NCBI GenBank assembly: GCA_045605025.1
Contig: JAZUPE010000050.1
Span: forward strand, 1-10,026
Source of the DNA: SIG598 sp045605025
Lineage (GTDB): Bacteria; Bacillota; Clostridia; Oscillospirales; Acutalibacteraceae
DNA: 10,026 nt
Reading direction: 5' to 3'
Of this stretch, positions 1 to 6,275 are shown in pieces (position 1 is the stretch's first letter; each line of letters starts with the position of its first letter). The notes under the pieces were generated by a model, which worked only from the letters and a program-made list of their open reading frames with translations, searched no databases and was not told where the DNA came from. The position numbers and the translations under genes are program-made.

Positions 1-99
1 GTCTACAATTACAAATTTCCGTACGAATACATATCCAGGTTTGACTTGATGCTTGAGAAGAAAGGCAGGGTTAAAACATTTTATGAGGAATTTTGTTGA
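1..99 (+). CDS. 3' end of an unidentified upstream ORF (partial)
   Basis: Frame 1 is open from the first base to a TGA at 97-99 and encodes 32 residues, ending KTFYEEFC. The other two forward frames have stops in this stretch, at 42-44 and 47-49. The peptide is mixed and charged and looks like the C-terminus of a real protein, but I do not recognise the family. It would overlap the following kinase by 17 bp if that gene starts at the ATG at 83, which would suit translational coupling. The fragment is too short to rule out chance. Confidence 0.4.
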   Translation, partial: VYNYKFPYEYISRFDLMLEKKGRVKTFYEEFC

Positions 100-1048
100 T
101 TACTATATTAAGTACACAGAGCGAGTCAAGGATATAAATGATGCGGCGGTCAATGCGCCGGAAGATATGGTAATGCAGATGGAGCGACAGTACCGCAAGC
201 GTATTGATGAGATAGCGGATTTTCTCAGCAATAACGGCAGACGTGGCAATAAGCTCCTGATGCTTGCGGGACCGTCCAGCTCGGGAAAGACGACGACAGC
301 GTGTATGCTGTGCGAGCGTCTGGAGGAGCTGGGTGTTCACGCACGCCGCATATCCCTCGACGAATTCTTTCTGGGCAAGGGGCTGACCCCTCTGCTGCCC
401 GACGGTACTCCCGATTACGAATCGGTTCACGCGCTGACCATCCCTCTGATGCAGGAATGTCTGCTGGGGCTGGTGGAGAAGGGCGAGTGCATGATGCCTC
501 ATTTCAGCTTTGTCAAGCAGCGTCCCGAGGACGAGCGTGTTCACATCAAGCTGGGTGAGAATGACGTTGTCATCGTTGAAGGCATTCACGCCCTGAACCC
601 CATTGTCACCGACTGTCTGCCCGACGACCGGATGCTGAAGATATACATCAGCGTAAAGCAGGACATCGAGGAGGGCGACAGGGTCATTATCTCCGCCTAC
701 GAACTGCGTCTGTGCCGCCGCATCGTGCGCGACATGCTGTTCCGCGGCGCATCTCCGGAGTTCACTTTTGAACTGTGGCCCAAGGTGCTTGAGGGCGAGG
801 CAAAGTACATTCAACCGTACAAGCGGCTGGCAAACGTCACCATCAACTCTATCCATATCTACGAGCCATGCGTTATCAGCCAGATTGCTTTGCCGTTGCT
901 GCGGCGCATCACCAAGGACAGCCCCTATTTCGATCTGGCAGATCAGCTTTGTGAGAAGCTGGAGCTGTTCCAGCCATTGCCCTCTGAACTTATCCCTCCC
1001 AACTCGCTGATGCGCGAATTCTTCGGCAACAGTATTTATCACGTATAA
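83..1048 (+). CDS. Uridine kinase-like nucleoside kinase
   Basis: This is a P-loop nucleoside kinase of the phosphoribulokinase/uridine kinase family, expected to phosphorylate a nucleoside such as uridine or cytidine in cytosolic salvage. With the ATG at 83 it has 321 residues. An alpha-helical N-terminal stretch (about 1-55) precedes a Walker A motif GPSSSGKTT at 63-71. An SLDEFF segment follows, then an acidic strand with VIVEGIHALNP typical of this kinase family, and a basic RRIVRD segment in the lid region. Many clostridial and Thermotoga homologues are about 550 residues, with an N-terminal TGS/threonyl-tRNA-synthetase-like part; that part is absent here, so this is the short form. A TTG start at 53 in the same frame is possible. 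Neither start has a strong ribosome-binding site, and I prefer 83 because related proteins begin near this motif. Substrate specificity cannot be read from sequence. Confidence 0.85.
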   Translation: MRNFVDYYIKYTERVKDINDAAVNAPEDMVMQMERQYRKRIDEIADFLSNNGRRGNKLLMLAGPSSSGKTTTACMLCERLEELGVHARRISLDEFFLGKGLTPLLPDGTPDYESVHALTIPLMQECLLGLVEKGECMMPHFSFVKQRPEDERVHIKLGENDVVIVEGIHALNPIVTDCLPDDRMLKIYISVKQDIEEGDRVIISAYELRLCRRIVRDMLFRGASPEFTFELWPKVLEGEAKYIQPYKRLANVTINSIHIYEPCVISQIALPLLRRITKDSPYFDLADQLCEKLELFQPLPSELIPPNSLMREFFGNSIYHV

Positions 1049-1079
1049 GTCATCGCAACAGTGTTTTTTGCCGCTGTTG

Positions 1080-1108
1080 TTGTCATAGCCATCAATTTGG
1101 GCTATAAT
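1080..1108 (+). promoter_or_regulatory. Sigma-A-type promoter upstream of the zinc-ribbon gene
   Basis: TTGTCA at 1080-1085 is separated by 17 bp from a perfect TATAAT at 1103-1108. This matches the housekeeping consensus with one mismatch in the -35. It lies in the 105-bp gap after the kinase and would start transcription near 1115, giving a leader of about 40 nt. It probably drives the zinc-ribbon gene and the flippase behind it. Confidence 0.7.
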
Positions 1109-1153
1109 ATCTGAGATAATCAGCCTATTAATCAACCGCAAAGGAGAAAATAT

Positions 1154-1582
1154 ATGTCTTTCTTTGATGATGCCGTTTCCGGCGCAAAGGATTTCGGCTC
1201 CGCTGTGAGCAAAAAAACCGGTCAGCTGGTGGACACCGCCAAGCTGAAGGTCACCGCATCCGATCTCACCGGAGAGATCAATAAACGCTACAAGGCTCTG
1301 GGCAAGGCCGTCTACGATGCCAGAAAGAGCGGCACCGACATCGACGGCATCGTGGACGAGTGCGTCCGCAGCATTGACACACTCAATGAGCGTCTGGACG
1401 AGGTCAGACGCAGAATCGCCGCACTGAAGAACAAAGTAATCTGCTCCGCCTGCGGCGCCGCCATGGAACCCAAATCCATCTACTGCTCCCGCTGCGGTTC
1501 CCGAATGGAGGCAAAGAGCAAAACCGAACGTACTTCCCGCGAAGATGCTCCCGCGCCGGAAGTCATTACCGTGGAGGACTGA
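1154..1582 (+). CDS. Small coiled-coil zinc-ribbon protein of unknown function
   Basis: The 142-residue protein starts at an ATG preceded by AAGGAG at 1140-1145. The N-terminal two thirds (about 1-95) are charged and helix-prone, with a likely coiled coil around 60-95 (NERLDEVRRRIAALKNK). A compact zinc ribbon follows, with four cysteines as two CxxC knuckles (C97/C100 and C111/C114, spacing 10). The tail is acidic and rich in Ser, Glu and Pro. There is no signal peptide or membrane segment, so it is probably cytosolic. Small helical proteins with a C-terminal zinc ribbon are common in Firmicutes and mostly unassigned; the ribbon could bind nucleic acid or protein. The flippase starts 52 bp downstream without an obvious terminator between, so co-transcription is likely. 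The CDS is well supported; its function is not known. Confidence 0.85.
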   Translation: MSFFDDAVSGAKDFGSAVSKKTGQLVDTAKLKVTASDLTGEINKRYKALGKAVYDARKSGTDIDGIVDECVRSIDTLNERLDEVRRRIAALKNKVICSACGAAMEPKSIYCSRCGSRMEAKSKTERTSREDAPAPEVITVED

Positions 1583-1634
1583 TCGTCCGACTCTCTTTTT
1601 CTGAAAGTAAGATTCTATCCGGAGGATTTACTAT

Positions 1635-3449
1635 ATGGCTATAAACAAGTCTGCCGCCCGCGACCTGAGAGGCAACGCCAACCAGCAGCAATCTCTCGTT
1701 GAGGGCGCTCTGATACTGACTGTCGGTATAGCGCTGGTCAAGATAATCGGCGCACTGTTCAAAATCCCGCTTGGCAACATCATTGGCGAATCTGGCATGG
1801 GATATTATTATTCCGCGTATAACCTGTATCTACCCTTCTACACCCTTGCCGTTGCCGGTTTCCCCGTGGCGCTTGCCCGTCAGGTGGCAGAAAACGTCAC
1901 TCTGGGACGATACAAGGACGTAAAGAAGATTAACTCCATCGTACACCGGATATTCCTGCTGACAGGCAGTGTATCCTTCATCGGTATGGTTGCTGTGGGT
2001 TTCTTCCTGACTAAAACCAATTTCAGCTTCAGCATCGACTCCAACGCTATTTACGCCATTCTTGCAATGAGTCCCTCGGTGTTGTTCTGCTGCCTTATGA
2101 GCGCATACCGTGGCTACTACGAGGGTATGCGCAACATGATCCCCACTGCCGCTTCGCAGGTTATTGAGGCGGTAGGCAAACTGGTCATCGGCCTTGTGAC
2201 CGCAATCGCTGTGGTCAAGATCGGTGAACACAAATTCCTTTCCGGATTATCAACTGCCGGCGGCATTGCTGGTGCCGGTACCCGCAGCGTAACGGTGTAC
2301 GGCAGGGAGTGCCGCAGTCTTGACGAGGCACTCAACGCAAGCTATCCCTATGCGGCAGCCTGCGCTCTGCTGGGAATCACCCTTGGCTCTGCTCTTTCCC
2401 TCGCTTATCTGATGTACCGCTACAAGAGATACGGCAGCGGCATCAGCGAGGAGCAGCTTGCCTCCTCTCCCGAACCTCGTGCCACGAAAGATATCGTCAA
2501 GGCGTTCCTGCTCATCGGTATCCCCATCGCTCTGGGCGTTCTTGCTCAGAACCTTACCCAGCTCATTGACTCACTGACCATCCAGGGACAGATTAAGTCT
2601 CTCGGCGCCGCGAATATGCGCGCCATTTACGGCGATGCCATGTCCGGTGTAACCGACGAGGGTATTCCCAACTTCCTGTGGGGTGTATACAACTACGGCA
2701 TCACTCTTTATAATCTTGTGCCTTATCTGACTCAGGGCTTCGCTGTGGGCGCAATTCCCGCACTGGCTGCCGCATGGGTTGCCAGAGATCGTGAAAAGGT
2801 TCGTGAAGGCGCAAACTCCGTGCTTAAGCTTGGCGTTCTGCTGGCTTTTCCCGCCGGCTGCGGCATCTTCGCTCTGGCCCCTGAAATCCTTCAGCTGCTC
2901 TATAAAGGCACTGCTGCCGCCGAAATCTGTCCGCCCATGCTCCGTGTGCTGGGCATCATGGCCATGTTCGGAGCTATGGCAGCTCCTATCAACAGCATGC
3001 TTCAGGCAGTTGGCAAGCAGATGACTCCCGTCAAGCTGATGCTTATCGGTGCTGTTATCAAGCTGATTCTCAACTACGTTCTTGTGGGCATAGAGAGTGT
3101 CAACATCAAGGGCGCGCCCTACGGATCCCTTGTTTTCTACATCTTTATTGTTGTCGGCGGCCTTTTTGTGCTGTGCCGCACAACCAAAATCAAACTTGAC
3201 ATTATGTCTACGTTCGTCAAGCCCTTTATTGCCTCCGCACTGTGCGGTCTGGCTGCCTGGGGCACCTGTCGGGTGTTTAACCTGTTCACAGATTCCAGAA
3301 TCGTCACATTTATCGCCATTGCAGCTGCAGTTGTGGTGTACATAATTGCGCTGTTTGCCCTCAAGGCGGTTTCAAAAGCAGATGTTTTATCGCTGCCAAA
3401 AGGTGAAAAAATGGCAAAAATACTTGAAAAACACGGATTGATAGTATAA
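1635..3449 (+). CDS. SpoVB/YabM-like MOP-superfamily lipid flippase
   Basis: This is a 604-residue integral membrane protein of the polysaccharide-transporter/MurJ-like branch of the MOP superfamily. It starts at an ATG preceded by GGAGG at 1621-1625. Hydrophobic segments recur from about residue 24 to 590, consistent with 12-14 transmembrane helices. The first one, with the following EGALILTVG and GESGMGYYYSAYNLY segments, is typical of SpoVB-type proteins, as is the AVAGFPVALARQVAE stretch. Family members move polyprenyl-linked glycan precursors across the membrane; SpoVB is needed for spore cortex peptidoglycan. Position immediately before mazG matches yabM of B. subtilis. At 604 residues it is longer than the usual 500-550. 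The extra material includes a polar, Gly-rich loop at about 200-236 between two helices. Whether it serves sporulation or vegetative wall synthesis cannot be told from sequence. Confidence 0.88.
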   Translation: MAINKSAARDLRGNANQQQSLVEGALILTVGIALVKIIGALFKIPLGNIIGESGMGYYYSAYNLYLPFYTLAVAGFPVALARQVAENVTLGRYKDVKKINSIVHRIFLLTGSVSFIGMVAVGFFLTKTNFSFSIDSNAIYAILAMSPSVLFCCLMSAYRGYYEGMRNMIPTAASQVIEAVGKLVIGLVTAIAVVKIGEHKFLSGLSTAGGIAGAGTRSVTVYGRECRSLDEALNASYPYAAACALLGITLGSALSLAYLMYRYKRYGSGISEEQLASSPEPRATKDIVKAFLLIGIPIALGVLAQNLTQLIDSLTIQGQIKSLGAANMRAIYGDAMSGVTDEGIPNFLWGVYNYGITLYNLVPYLTQGFAVGAIPALAAAWVARDREKVREGANSVLKLGVLLAFPAGCGIFALAPEILQLLYKGTAAAEICPPMLRVLGIMAMFGAMAAPINSMLQAVGKQMTPVKLMLIGAVIKLILNYVLVGIESVNIKGAPYGSLVFYIFIVVGGLFVLCRTTKIKLDIMSTFVKPFIASALCGLAAWGTCRVFNLFTDSRIVTFIAIAAAVVVYIIALFALKAVSKADVLSLPKGEKMAKILEKHGLIV

Positions 3450-3455
3450 AATAGT

Positions 3456-3480
3456 ACACAGCTTGATATTTGAGCTGTGT
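3456..3480 (+). promoter_or_regulatory. Perfect hairpin between flippase and mazG
   Basis: ACACAGCT at 3456-3463 is exactly complementary to AGCTGTGT at 3473-3480, with a 9-nt loop. The hairpin starts 6 bp after the flippase stop and ends just before the mazG ribosome-binding site (AGAAAGG, 3485-3491). No T-tract follows, so it is not a classical terminator. It might be an mRNA-processing or stability element, or a protein-binding palindrome. Confidence 0.45.
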
Positions 3481-3499
3481 TCACAGAAAGGTCACAATC

Positions 3500-4306
3500 A
3501 TGGGTTTTGTAATTAAAGACCGTTACGACATCAATGACCTGCTGCTTATCATGGAGCGGCTCCGCGCTCCGGACGGATGTCCCTGGGACAGAGAGCAGGA
3601 TCACCATTCTATCCGCGCCAACCTTATTGAGGAAACTTATGAGGTTCTGGACGCCATCGACGCTGACGATACTCCTAACCTCCGCGAGGAGTTGGGAGAT
3701 TTGCTGCTGCAGATCGTGTTCCACAGCCGAATGGAGGAAGAGGAAGGCTCTTTCAACTTCAGCGATGTGTGCAACGATGTGTGTCAGAAGCTGGTGCTGC
3801 GTCACCCCCATGTTTTCGGTTCTGTTACCGCAGACACTACAGAGCAGGTGCTCACCAACTGGGATAACATTAAAGCCGAAACAAAGGGTCAAAAGACTGT
3901 AGCCGATTCCATGAACAGCGTTCCCCGCAGTCTGCCGGCACTTATGCGCGCTGTAAAGCTGCAGAAAAAGGCCGCGAAGGTCGGCTTCGACTGGCCCGAC
4001 ATCAAAGGCGCTGCCGCAAAGGTCGCCGAGGAGACGACTGAAGTTATGGACGCTTACTACAGCGGCATGCAGGCGGATATCGACGATGAGCTTGGAGATC
4101 TGCTCTTTGCCGTAGTCAATCTCTCCCGCTTTCTTCGCTCCGACCCGGAAGAGGCTCTGACCAGAGCCAGCGACAAGTTCTCACGCAGATTCGCCGGTGT
4201 TGAACGTCTGGCCGCAGAACGCGGTGTAGACATGGCATCTTCCTCCATCGAAGAGCTGGACAGGCTCTGGGATGAAATCAAGCTGGCTGAACGCGAGGAA
4301 GATTGA
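3500..4306 (+). CDS. mazG: MazG nucleoside triphosphate pyrophosphohydrolase
   Basis: MazG hydrolyses (d)NTPs to the monophosphate and pyrophosphate and is thought to clear damaged or excess nucleotides. The 268-residue product has the usual tandem arrangement. The first MazG domain carries EETYE (44-48) and EELGD (63-67). The second carries EETTE (177-181) and DELGD (196-200). These are the acidic residues that bind Mg2+. Conserved LRAPDGCPWD and RHPHVFG segments are also present. An in-frame TTG at 3470 would add 10 residues, but the ATG at 3500 has AGAAAGG 8 nt upstream and the resulting N-terminus matches the family. The B. subtilis equivalent, YabN, has an extra N-terminal tetrapyrrole-methylase-like domain that is missing here. 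The gene sits between the flippase and HU, as in many clostridia. Confidence 0.95.
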   Translation: MGFVIKDRYDINDLLLIMERLRAPDGCPWDREQDHHSIRANLIEETYEVLDAIDADDTPNLREELGDLLLQIVFHSRMEEEEGSFNFSDVCNDVCQKLVLRHPHVFGSVTADTTEQVLTNWDNIKAETKGQKTVADSMNSVPRSLPALMRAVKLQKKAAKVGFDWPDIKGAAAKVAEETTEVMDAYYSGMQADIDDELGDLLFAVVNLSRFLRSDPEEALTRASDKFSRRFAGVERLAAERGVDMASSSIEELDRLWDEIKLAEREED

Positions 4307-4376
4307 TTAATTATCGTAATTCAAACAGAGTGTTCTGTTGGAATATCTAATCACAAAATATCTGGAGGTTACACTT

Positions 4377-4652
4377 ATGAAAAAGACAGAGCTTATTGCT
4401 GCTGTTGCCGAGAGAGCCGGTCTGCAGAAGAAGGACGCTGACAAGGCTATCTCTGCTATTACTTCCGTAATCATGGAAGCCGTCGCCGCTGGTGACAGAG
4501 TTCAGATCGTTGGTTTCGGTACCTTTGAGGTTCGTACCCGTTGCGCCAGAAAGGGCCGCAACCCCAGAACCAAGGAGCCCATCGATATCCCCGCTTCTAA
4601 GCTGCCCGTATTCAAGGCCGGCAGATCCTTCAAGGAGACCGTCGAGAAGTAA
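4377..4652 (+). CDS. hup: HU-family DNA-binding protein
   Basis: This is a 91-residue histone-like protein that dimerises and bends DNA in the nucleoid. The start MKKTELI is typical of HU and is preceded by GGAGG at 4364-4368. The signature VQIVGFGTFEVRTR is followed by the GRNPRTKEPIDIPAS DNA-binding arm and the closing VFKAGRSFKE. Upstream in-frame codons (TTG at 4338) are not needed. Codon use is strongly biased (GGT for Gly, AAG for Lys, AGA/CGT for Arg), as expected for an abundant protein. It lies between mazG and rqcP, a position where B. subtilis has no HU gene. The 70-bp upstream gap probably holds a promoter, but I see no convincing -35/-10 pair. The strong hairpin after the gene suggests a transcript boundary or attenuation point. 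Confidence 0.96.
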   Translation: MKKTELIAAVAERAGLQKKDADKAISAITSVIMEAVAAGDRVQIVGFGTFEVRTRCARKGRNPRTKEPIDIPASKLPVFKAGRSFKETVEK

Positions 4653-4679
4653 TTTCTCCCGGAAACAATATTGAACTAT

Positions 4680-4714
4680 CGCAGGAACCGGCTTCGGCGG
4701 GTTCCTGCGCGGCT
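4680..4714 (+). terminator. Strong hairpin after hup, terminator or attenuator
   Basis: CGCAGGAACC (4680-4689) pairs perfectly with GGTTCCTGCG (4700-4709). The 10-nt loop can itself fold as GC-TTCG-GC after one G-G mismatch, giving a very stable UUCG-capped stem. The following sequence is CGGCTTTATG, so the U-tract is only three bases. It may be a partial terminator that lets some hup transcripts continue into rqcP, or an mRNA 3'-end stabiliser. Confidence 0.55.
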
Positions 4715-4752
4715 TTATGTCCGGAATATATTAATAGAAAGGAGCATACAGA

Positions 4753-5001
4753 ATGCGACTGGATAAATACCTCAAGGTTTCGAGAATTATCAAGCGCCGC
4801 ACCGTGGCAAATGATGCCTGTGACGGCGGCAGAGTGAGCGTGAACGGCAAGCAGGTCAAGCCCTCCTACACGGTCAAAGTCGGCGATGTCATCGAAATCG
4901 CTTTCGGCGAACGCAAAATCAAGGCTCGTATCACCCAGATAAATGAAGTGGTGCGCAAAGAGAATGCCTCCGATATGTACGAAATCATCGGAGAAGAATA
5001 A
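4753..5001 (+). CDS. rqcP: RqcP, S4-domain ribosome quality-control factor
   Basis: The 82-residue protein is a single S4 RNA-binding domain (RLDKYLKVSRIIKRRTVA at 2-19, then GGRVSVNGKQVKPSY and a strand VGDVIEI). This is the size and layout of B. subtilis YabO, renamed RqcP. That protein binds stalled 50S-peptidyl-tRNA complexes and works with RqcH in C-terminal polyalanine tailing of stuck nascent chains. The alternative in the S4 family, Hsp15, is longer. The ATG is preceded by AAAGGAG (4738-4744, spacer 8). Position directly before yabP and yabQ agrees with the yabO-yabP-yabQ order. The stop codon at 4999-5001 overlaps the -35 region of a candidate sporulation promoter for yabP. Confidence 0.92.
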   Translation: MRLDKYLKVSRIIKRRTVANDACDGGRVSVNGKQVKPSYTVKVGDVIEIAFGERKIKARITQINEVVRKENASDMYEIIGEE

Positions 5002-5025
5002 CCTCGCACTCCGATAGCATACAGC
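4996..5025 (+). promoter_or_regulatory. Candidate sigma-E-type promoter for yabP-yabQ
   Basis: GAATAAC at 4996-5002 and CATACAGC at 5018-5025, 15 bp apart, resemble the sigma-E elements of Bacillus (-35 like GaATAtt, -10 like CATACAAT; six of eight -10 positions match). yabP is a sigma-E target in B. subtilis. The predicted start, near 5031-5033, coincides with the base of the hairpin described next. This was judged by eye; no matrix score was calculated. Confidence 0.45.
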
Positions 5026-5029
5026 CTCA

Positions 5030-5078
5030 ATGTGACGCATAAGGATGTACCAACAACAACCGGAGGTACGCGTCACAT
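5030..5078 (+). promoter_or_regulatory. Nested hairpin over yabP ribosome-binding site and start
   Basis: ATGTGACGC (5030-5038) pairs with GCGTCACAT (5070-5078), and GTACC (5047-5051) pairs with GGTAC (5065-5069). The two right arms are contiguous, so 14 consecutive bases (5065-5078) are paired, with an 8-nt bulge on the left. They include the last two G of the Shine-Dalgarno GGAGG (5062-5066) and the AT of the start codon. The apical loop is AACAACAACCGGA. It may limit yabP translation. Confidence 0.5.
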
Positions 5079-5358
5079 GGCAGATAAAGATACTACCGCC
5101 CGCGGGGCGCACAACGTAATAATGGAAAACCGTCACAGCCTGAGCATTTCCGGTGTCAGGGATGTGGACAGCTTTGATGAACAGTCGGTGGTACTGCTGA
5201 CCGAGATGGGAGAACTGGCTGTGCGTGGAGAAAACCTGCACATCCTTCATCTGGATCAGGATACCGGCGAGCTGCGAATGAACGGTGACATAAACGAGCT
5301 GGTCTACTCCGAGCTGAAACAGGAACGCAAAGGCTTTTTTGCCCGGCTTATGCGGTAG
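5077..5358 (+). CDS. yabP: Sporulation protein YabP
   Basis: The 93-residue protein belongs to the YabP/YqfC family of small sporulation proteins; B. subtilis YabP is about 100 residues. It is required for spore formation, possibly at the stage of cortex or coat assembly, but its molecular role is unknown. The conserved core runs from NRHSLSISGVRDVDSFDE through VVLLTEMGELAVRGENLHI to GELRMNGDINELVYSE, a beta-rich segment characteristic of the family. The chosen ATG at 5077 has GGAGG 10 nt upstream. An in-frame GTG at 5032 would add 15 residues, but it lies at the predicted transcription start and has no ribosome-binding site. The TAG stop is 7 bp before the yabQ ATG, and the two genes are surely co-expressed. 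A sigma-E-like promoter and a hairpin over the start suggest control at two levels. Confidence 0.9.
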   Translation: MADKDTTARGAHNVIMENRHSLSISGVRDVDSFDEQSVVLLTEMGELAVRGENLHILHLDQDTGELRMNGDINELVYSELKQERKGFFARLMR

Positions 5359-5365
5359 GTGCGCT

Positions 5366-5854
5366 ATGAGATTTTCCGGTAATATCGGCCTTGAGGCCGC
5401 AGCTCTGGGAAAAGCATTGCTTACAGGAGTGGCATTGGGAGTATACTATGATCTTTTCCGCATTTTAAGACGTGTTTTTCACTTCAGCTATGTTATGATC
5501 CTCGGGCAGGATTTACTCTTTTGGCTGACTGGTGCGGTGGGCGTATTCTTCAGCTCGGTGGTGGTTTACGAGGGGCAGCTTCGAATCCTGTTTGTCCTTG
5601 CCTCACTTGCCGGCTGGGGGATATATGCAGCGACAGCAGGTTCGCTGCTGATGAGCGTTGTCGATGTCGCTCTGGCAGTGCTCCGGCGTTTATCCGGCTT
5701 CGTCTTTCGCCACACATTCATGCCGCTGATCAAGCGCATCAGAACCTTGTGGGCACGTATATCCGGGATAATCAGCACGCGAAAAGAAATGCTTTTTGCA
5801 CCTTTTCGTAAAAAAAGAGAAAAAAACGCAGAAAACAAGGAAAATACCGCTTGA
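5366..5854 (+). CDS. yabQ: Sporulation membrane protein YabQ
   Basis: The 162-residue product is hydrophobic and has the YabQ layout. A first membrane helix (about 10-30) ends in YYDLFRILRR, a motif typical of the family. A second (about 44-66) and one or two more (about 72-108) follow. The tail (115-162) is very basic (RKKREKNAENKENTA) and likely cytosolic. In B. subtilis YabQ is a sigma-E-dependent forespore-surrounding membrane protein needed for cortex formation; that protein is about 210 residues, so this one is shorter. The ATG at 5366 is 7 bp after the yabP stop and has only a weak ribosome-binding site (TAGGT, 5356-5360), so translation is probably coupled to yabP. A longer in-frame start at 5339 would lie inside yabP and is less likely. 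Confidence 0.88.
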   Translation: MRFSGNIGLEAAALGKALLTGVALGVYYDLFRILRRVFHFSYVMILGQDLLFWLTGAVGVFFSSVVVYEGQLRILFVLASLAGWGIYAATAGSLLMSVVDVALAVLRRLSGFVFRHTFMPLIKRIRTLWARISGIISTRKEMLFAPFRKKREKNAENKENTA

Positions 5855-5878
5855 AATATTCAAAAGCTGATGTATAAT
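5851..5878 (+). promoter_or_regulatory. Sigma-A-type promoter upstream of divIC
   Basis: TTGAAA (5851-5856) and a perfect TATAAT (5873-5878) are 16 bp apart. The -35 overlaps the yabQ stop codon. It gives divIC and yabR a vegetative promoter independent of the sporulation genes upstream, which makes sense because division is needed during growth. Confidence 0.72.
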
Positions 5879-5928
5879 TATATTGAATCTTTGTAGGTGG
5901 AGTTCTGCCTCTTTTTAGGATTGTTGAT

Positions 5929-6249
5929 ATGAACAGCATCATCAAGAAACTAAAAAAGAAGAACAGCAAAAACAGACTGTCGGGACAGATACTGATGTAT
6001 TGTGCCGCCGGTCTTATTGTGCTTCTTGTAGTAATTGCACTGATGCAGTCCCGCAACACTATAAACGAAAAGCAGGCCGAACTGAATTCCATCAAAGCCA
6101 TGTGTGATGAGCAGAGAATGGAAAATGATGCCCTCAGAGAACTTATGAACAACAGTGATGATGACGAATATATTGAGCGCAAGGCTCGCGAGGACCTGGA
6201 TTATGTCCTGCCCGGTGAGCGCGTTTATATCATTCGTTCTGGCAACTAA
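5929..6249 (+). CDS. divIC: DivIC/FtsB-family septum formation initiator
   Basis: The 106-residue bitopic division protein has a short basic cytoplasmic N-terminus (1-20) and one transmembrane helix (about 21-39). A coiled coil follows (about 42-75), and then the family's C-terminal motif YIERKAREDLDYVLPGERVY. DivIC joins FtsL and DivIB at the septum and helps activate septal wall synthesis. Length and order of parts match B. subtilis DivIC (about 125 residues). The ATG at 5929 has a modest AGGA (5917-5920) at 8 nt. It sits between yabQ and yabR, exactly as in Bacillus, and has its own promoter overlapping the end of yabQ. FtsL is the main alternative, but the position and C-terminal motif favour DivIC. 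Confidence 0.92.
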   Translation: MNSIIKKLKKKNSKNRLSGQILMYCAAGLIVLLVVIALMQSRNTINEKQAELNSIKAMCDEQRMENDALRELMNNSDDDEYIERKAREDLDYVLPGERVYIIRSGN

Positions 6250-6275
6250 TTATTCAGGAGGTCGCTGGAAAGAGT

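Noticed and set aside
1055..1080. CAACAG/CTGTTG inverted repeat after the nucleoside kinase as a terminator
   Set aside because: Only a 6-bp stem with a 12-nt loop, and the T-run is in the loop rather than after the stem; it overlaps the downstream promoter.
71..1141. Long minus-strand open frame (356 codons) opposite the nucleoside kinase
   Set aside because: It mirrors the kinase coding strand, has low-complexity Gln/His/Leu/Val composition, and the plus-strand product has clear family motifs.
3137..3892. Minus-strand open frame across the flippase-mazG junction
   Set aside because: It is antisense to two well-recognised genes, and the product resembles no protein family.
4324..4339. AACAGA/TCTGTT mini-hairpin upstream of hup
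   Set aside because: Six weak pairs with a GTGT loop and no T-tract; no clear role and common by chance.
5895..5916. Terminator-like AGGTG/TGCCT followed by CTTTTT in front of divIC
   Set aside because: Five base pairs, two of them G-U, are too weak; it would also sit between a good promoter and its gene.
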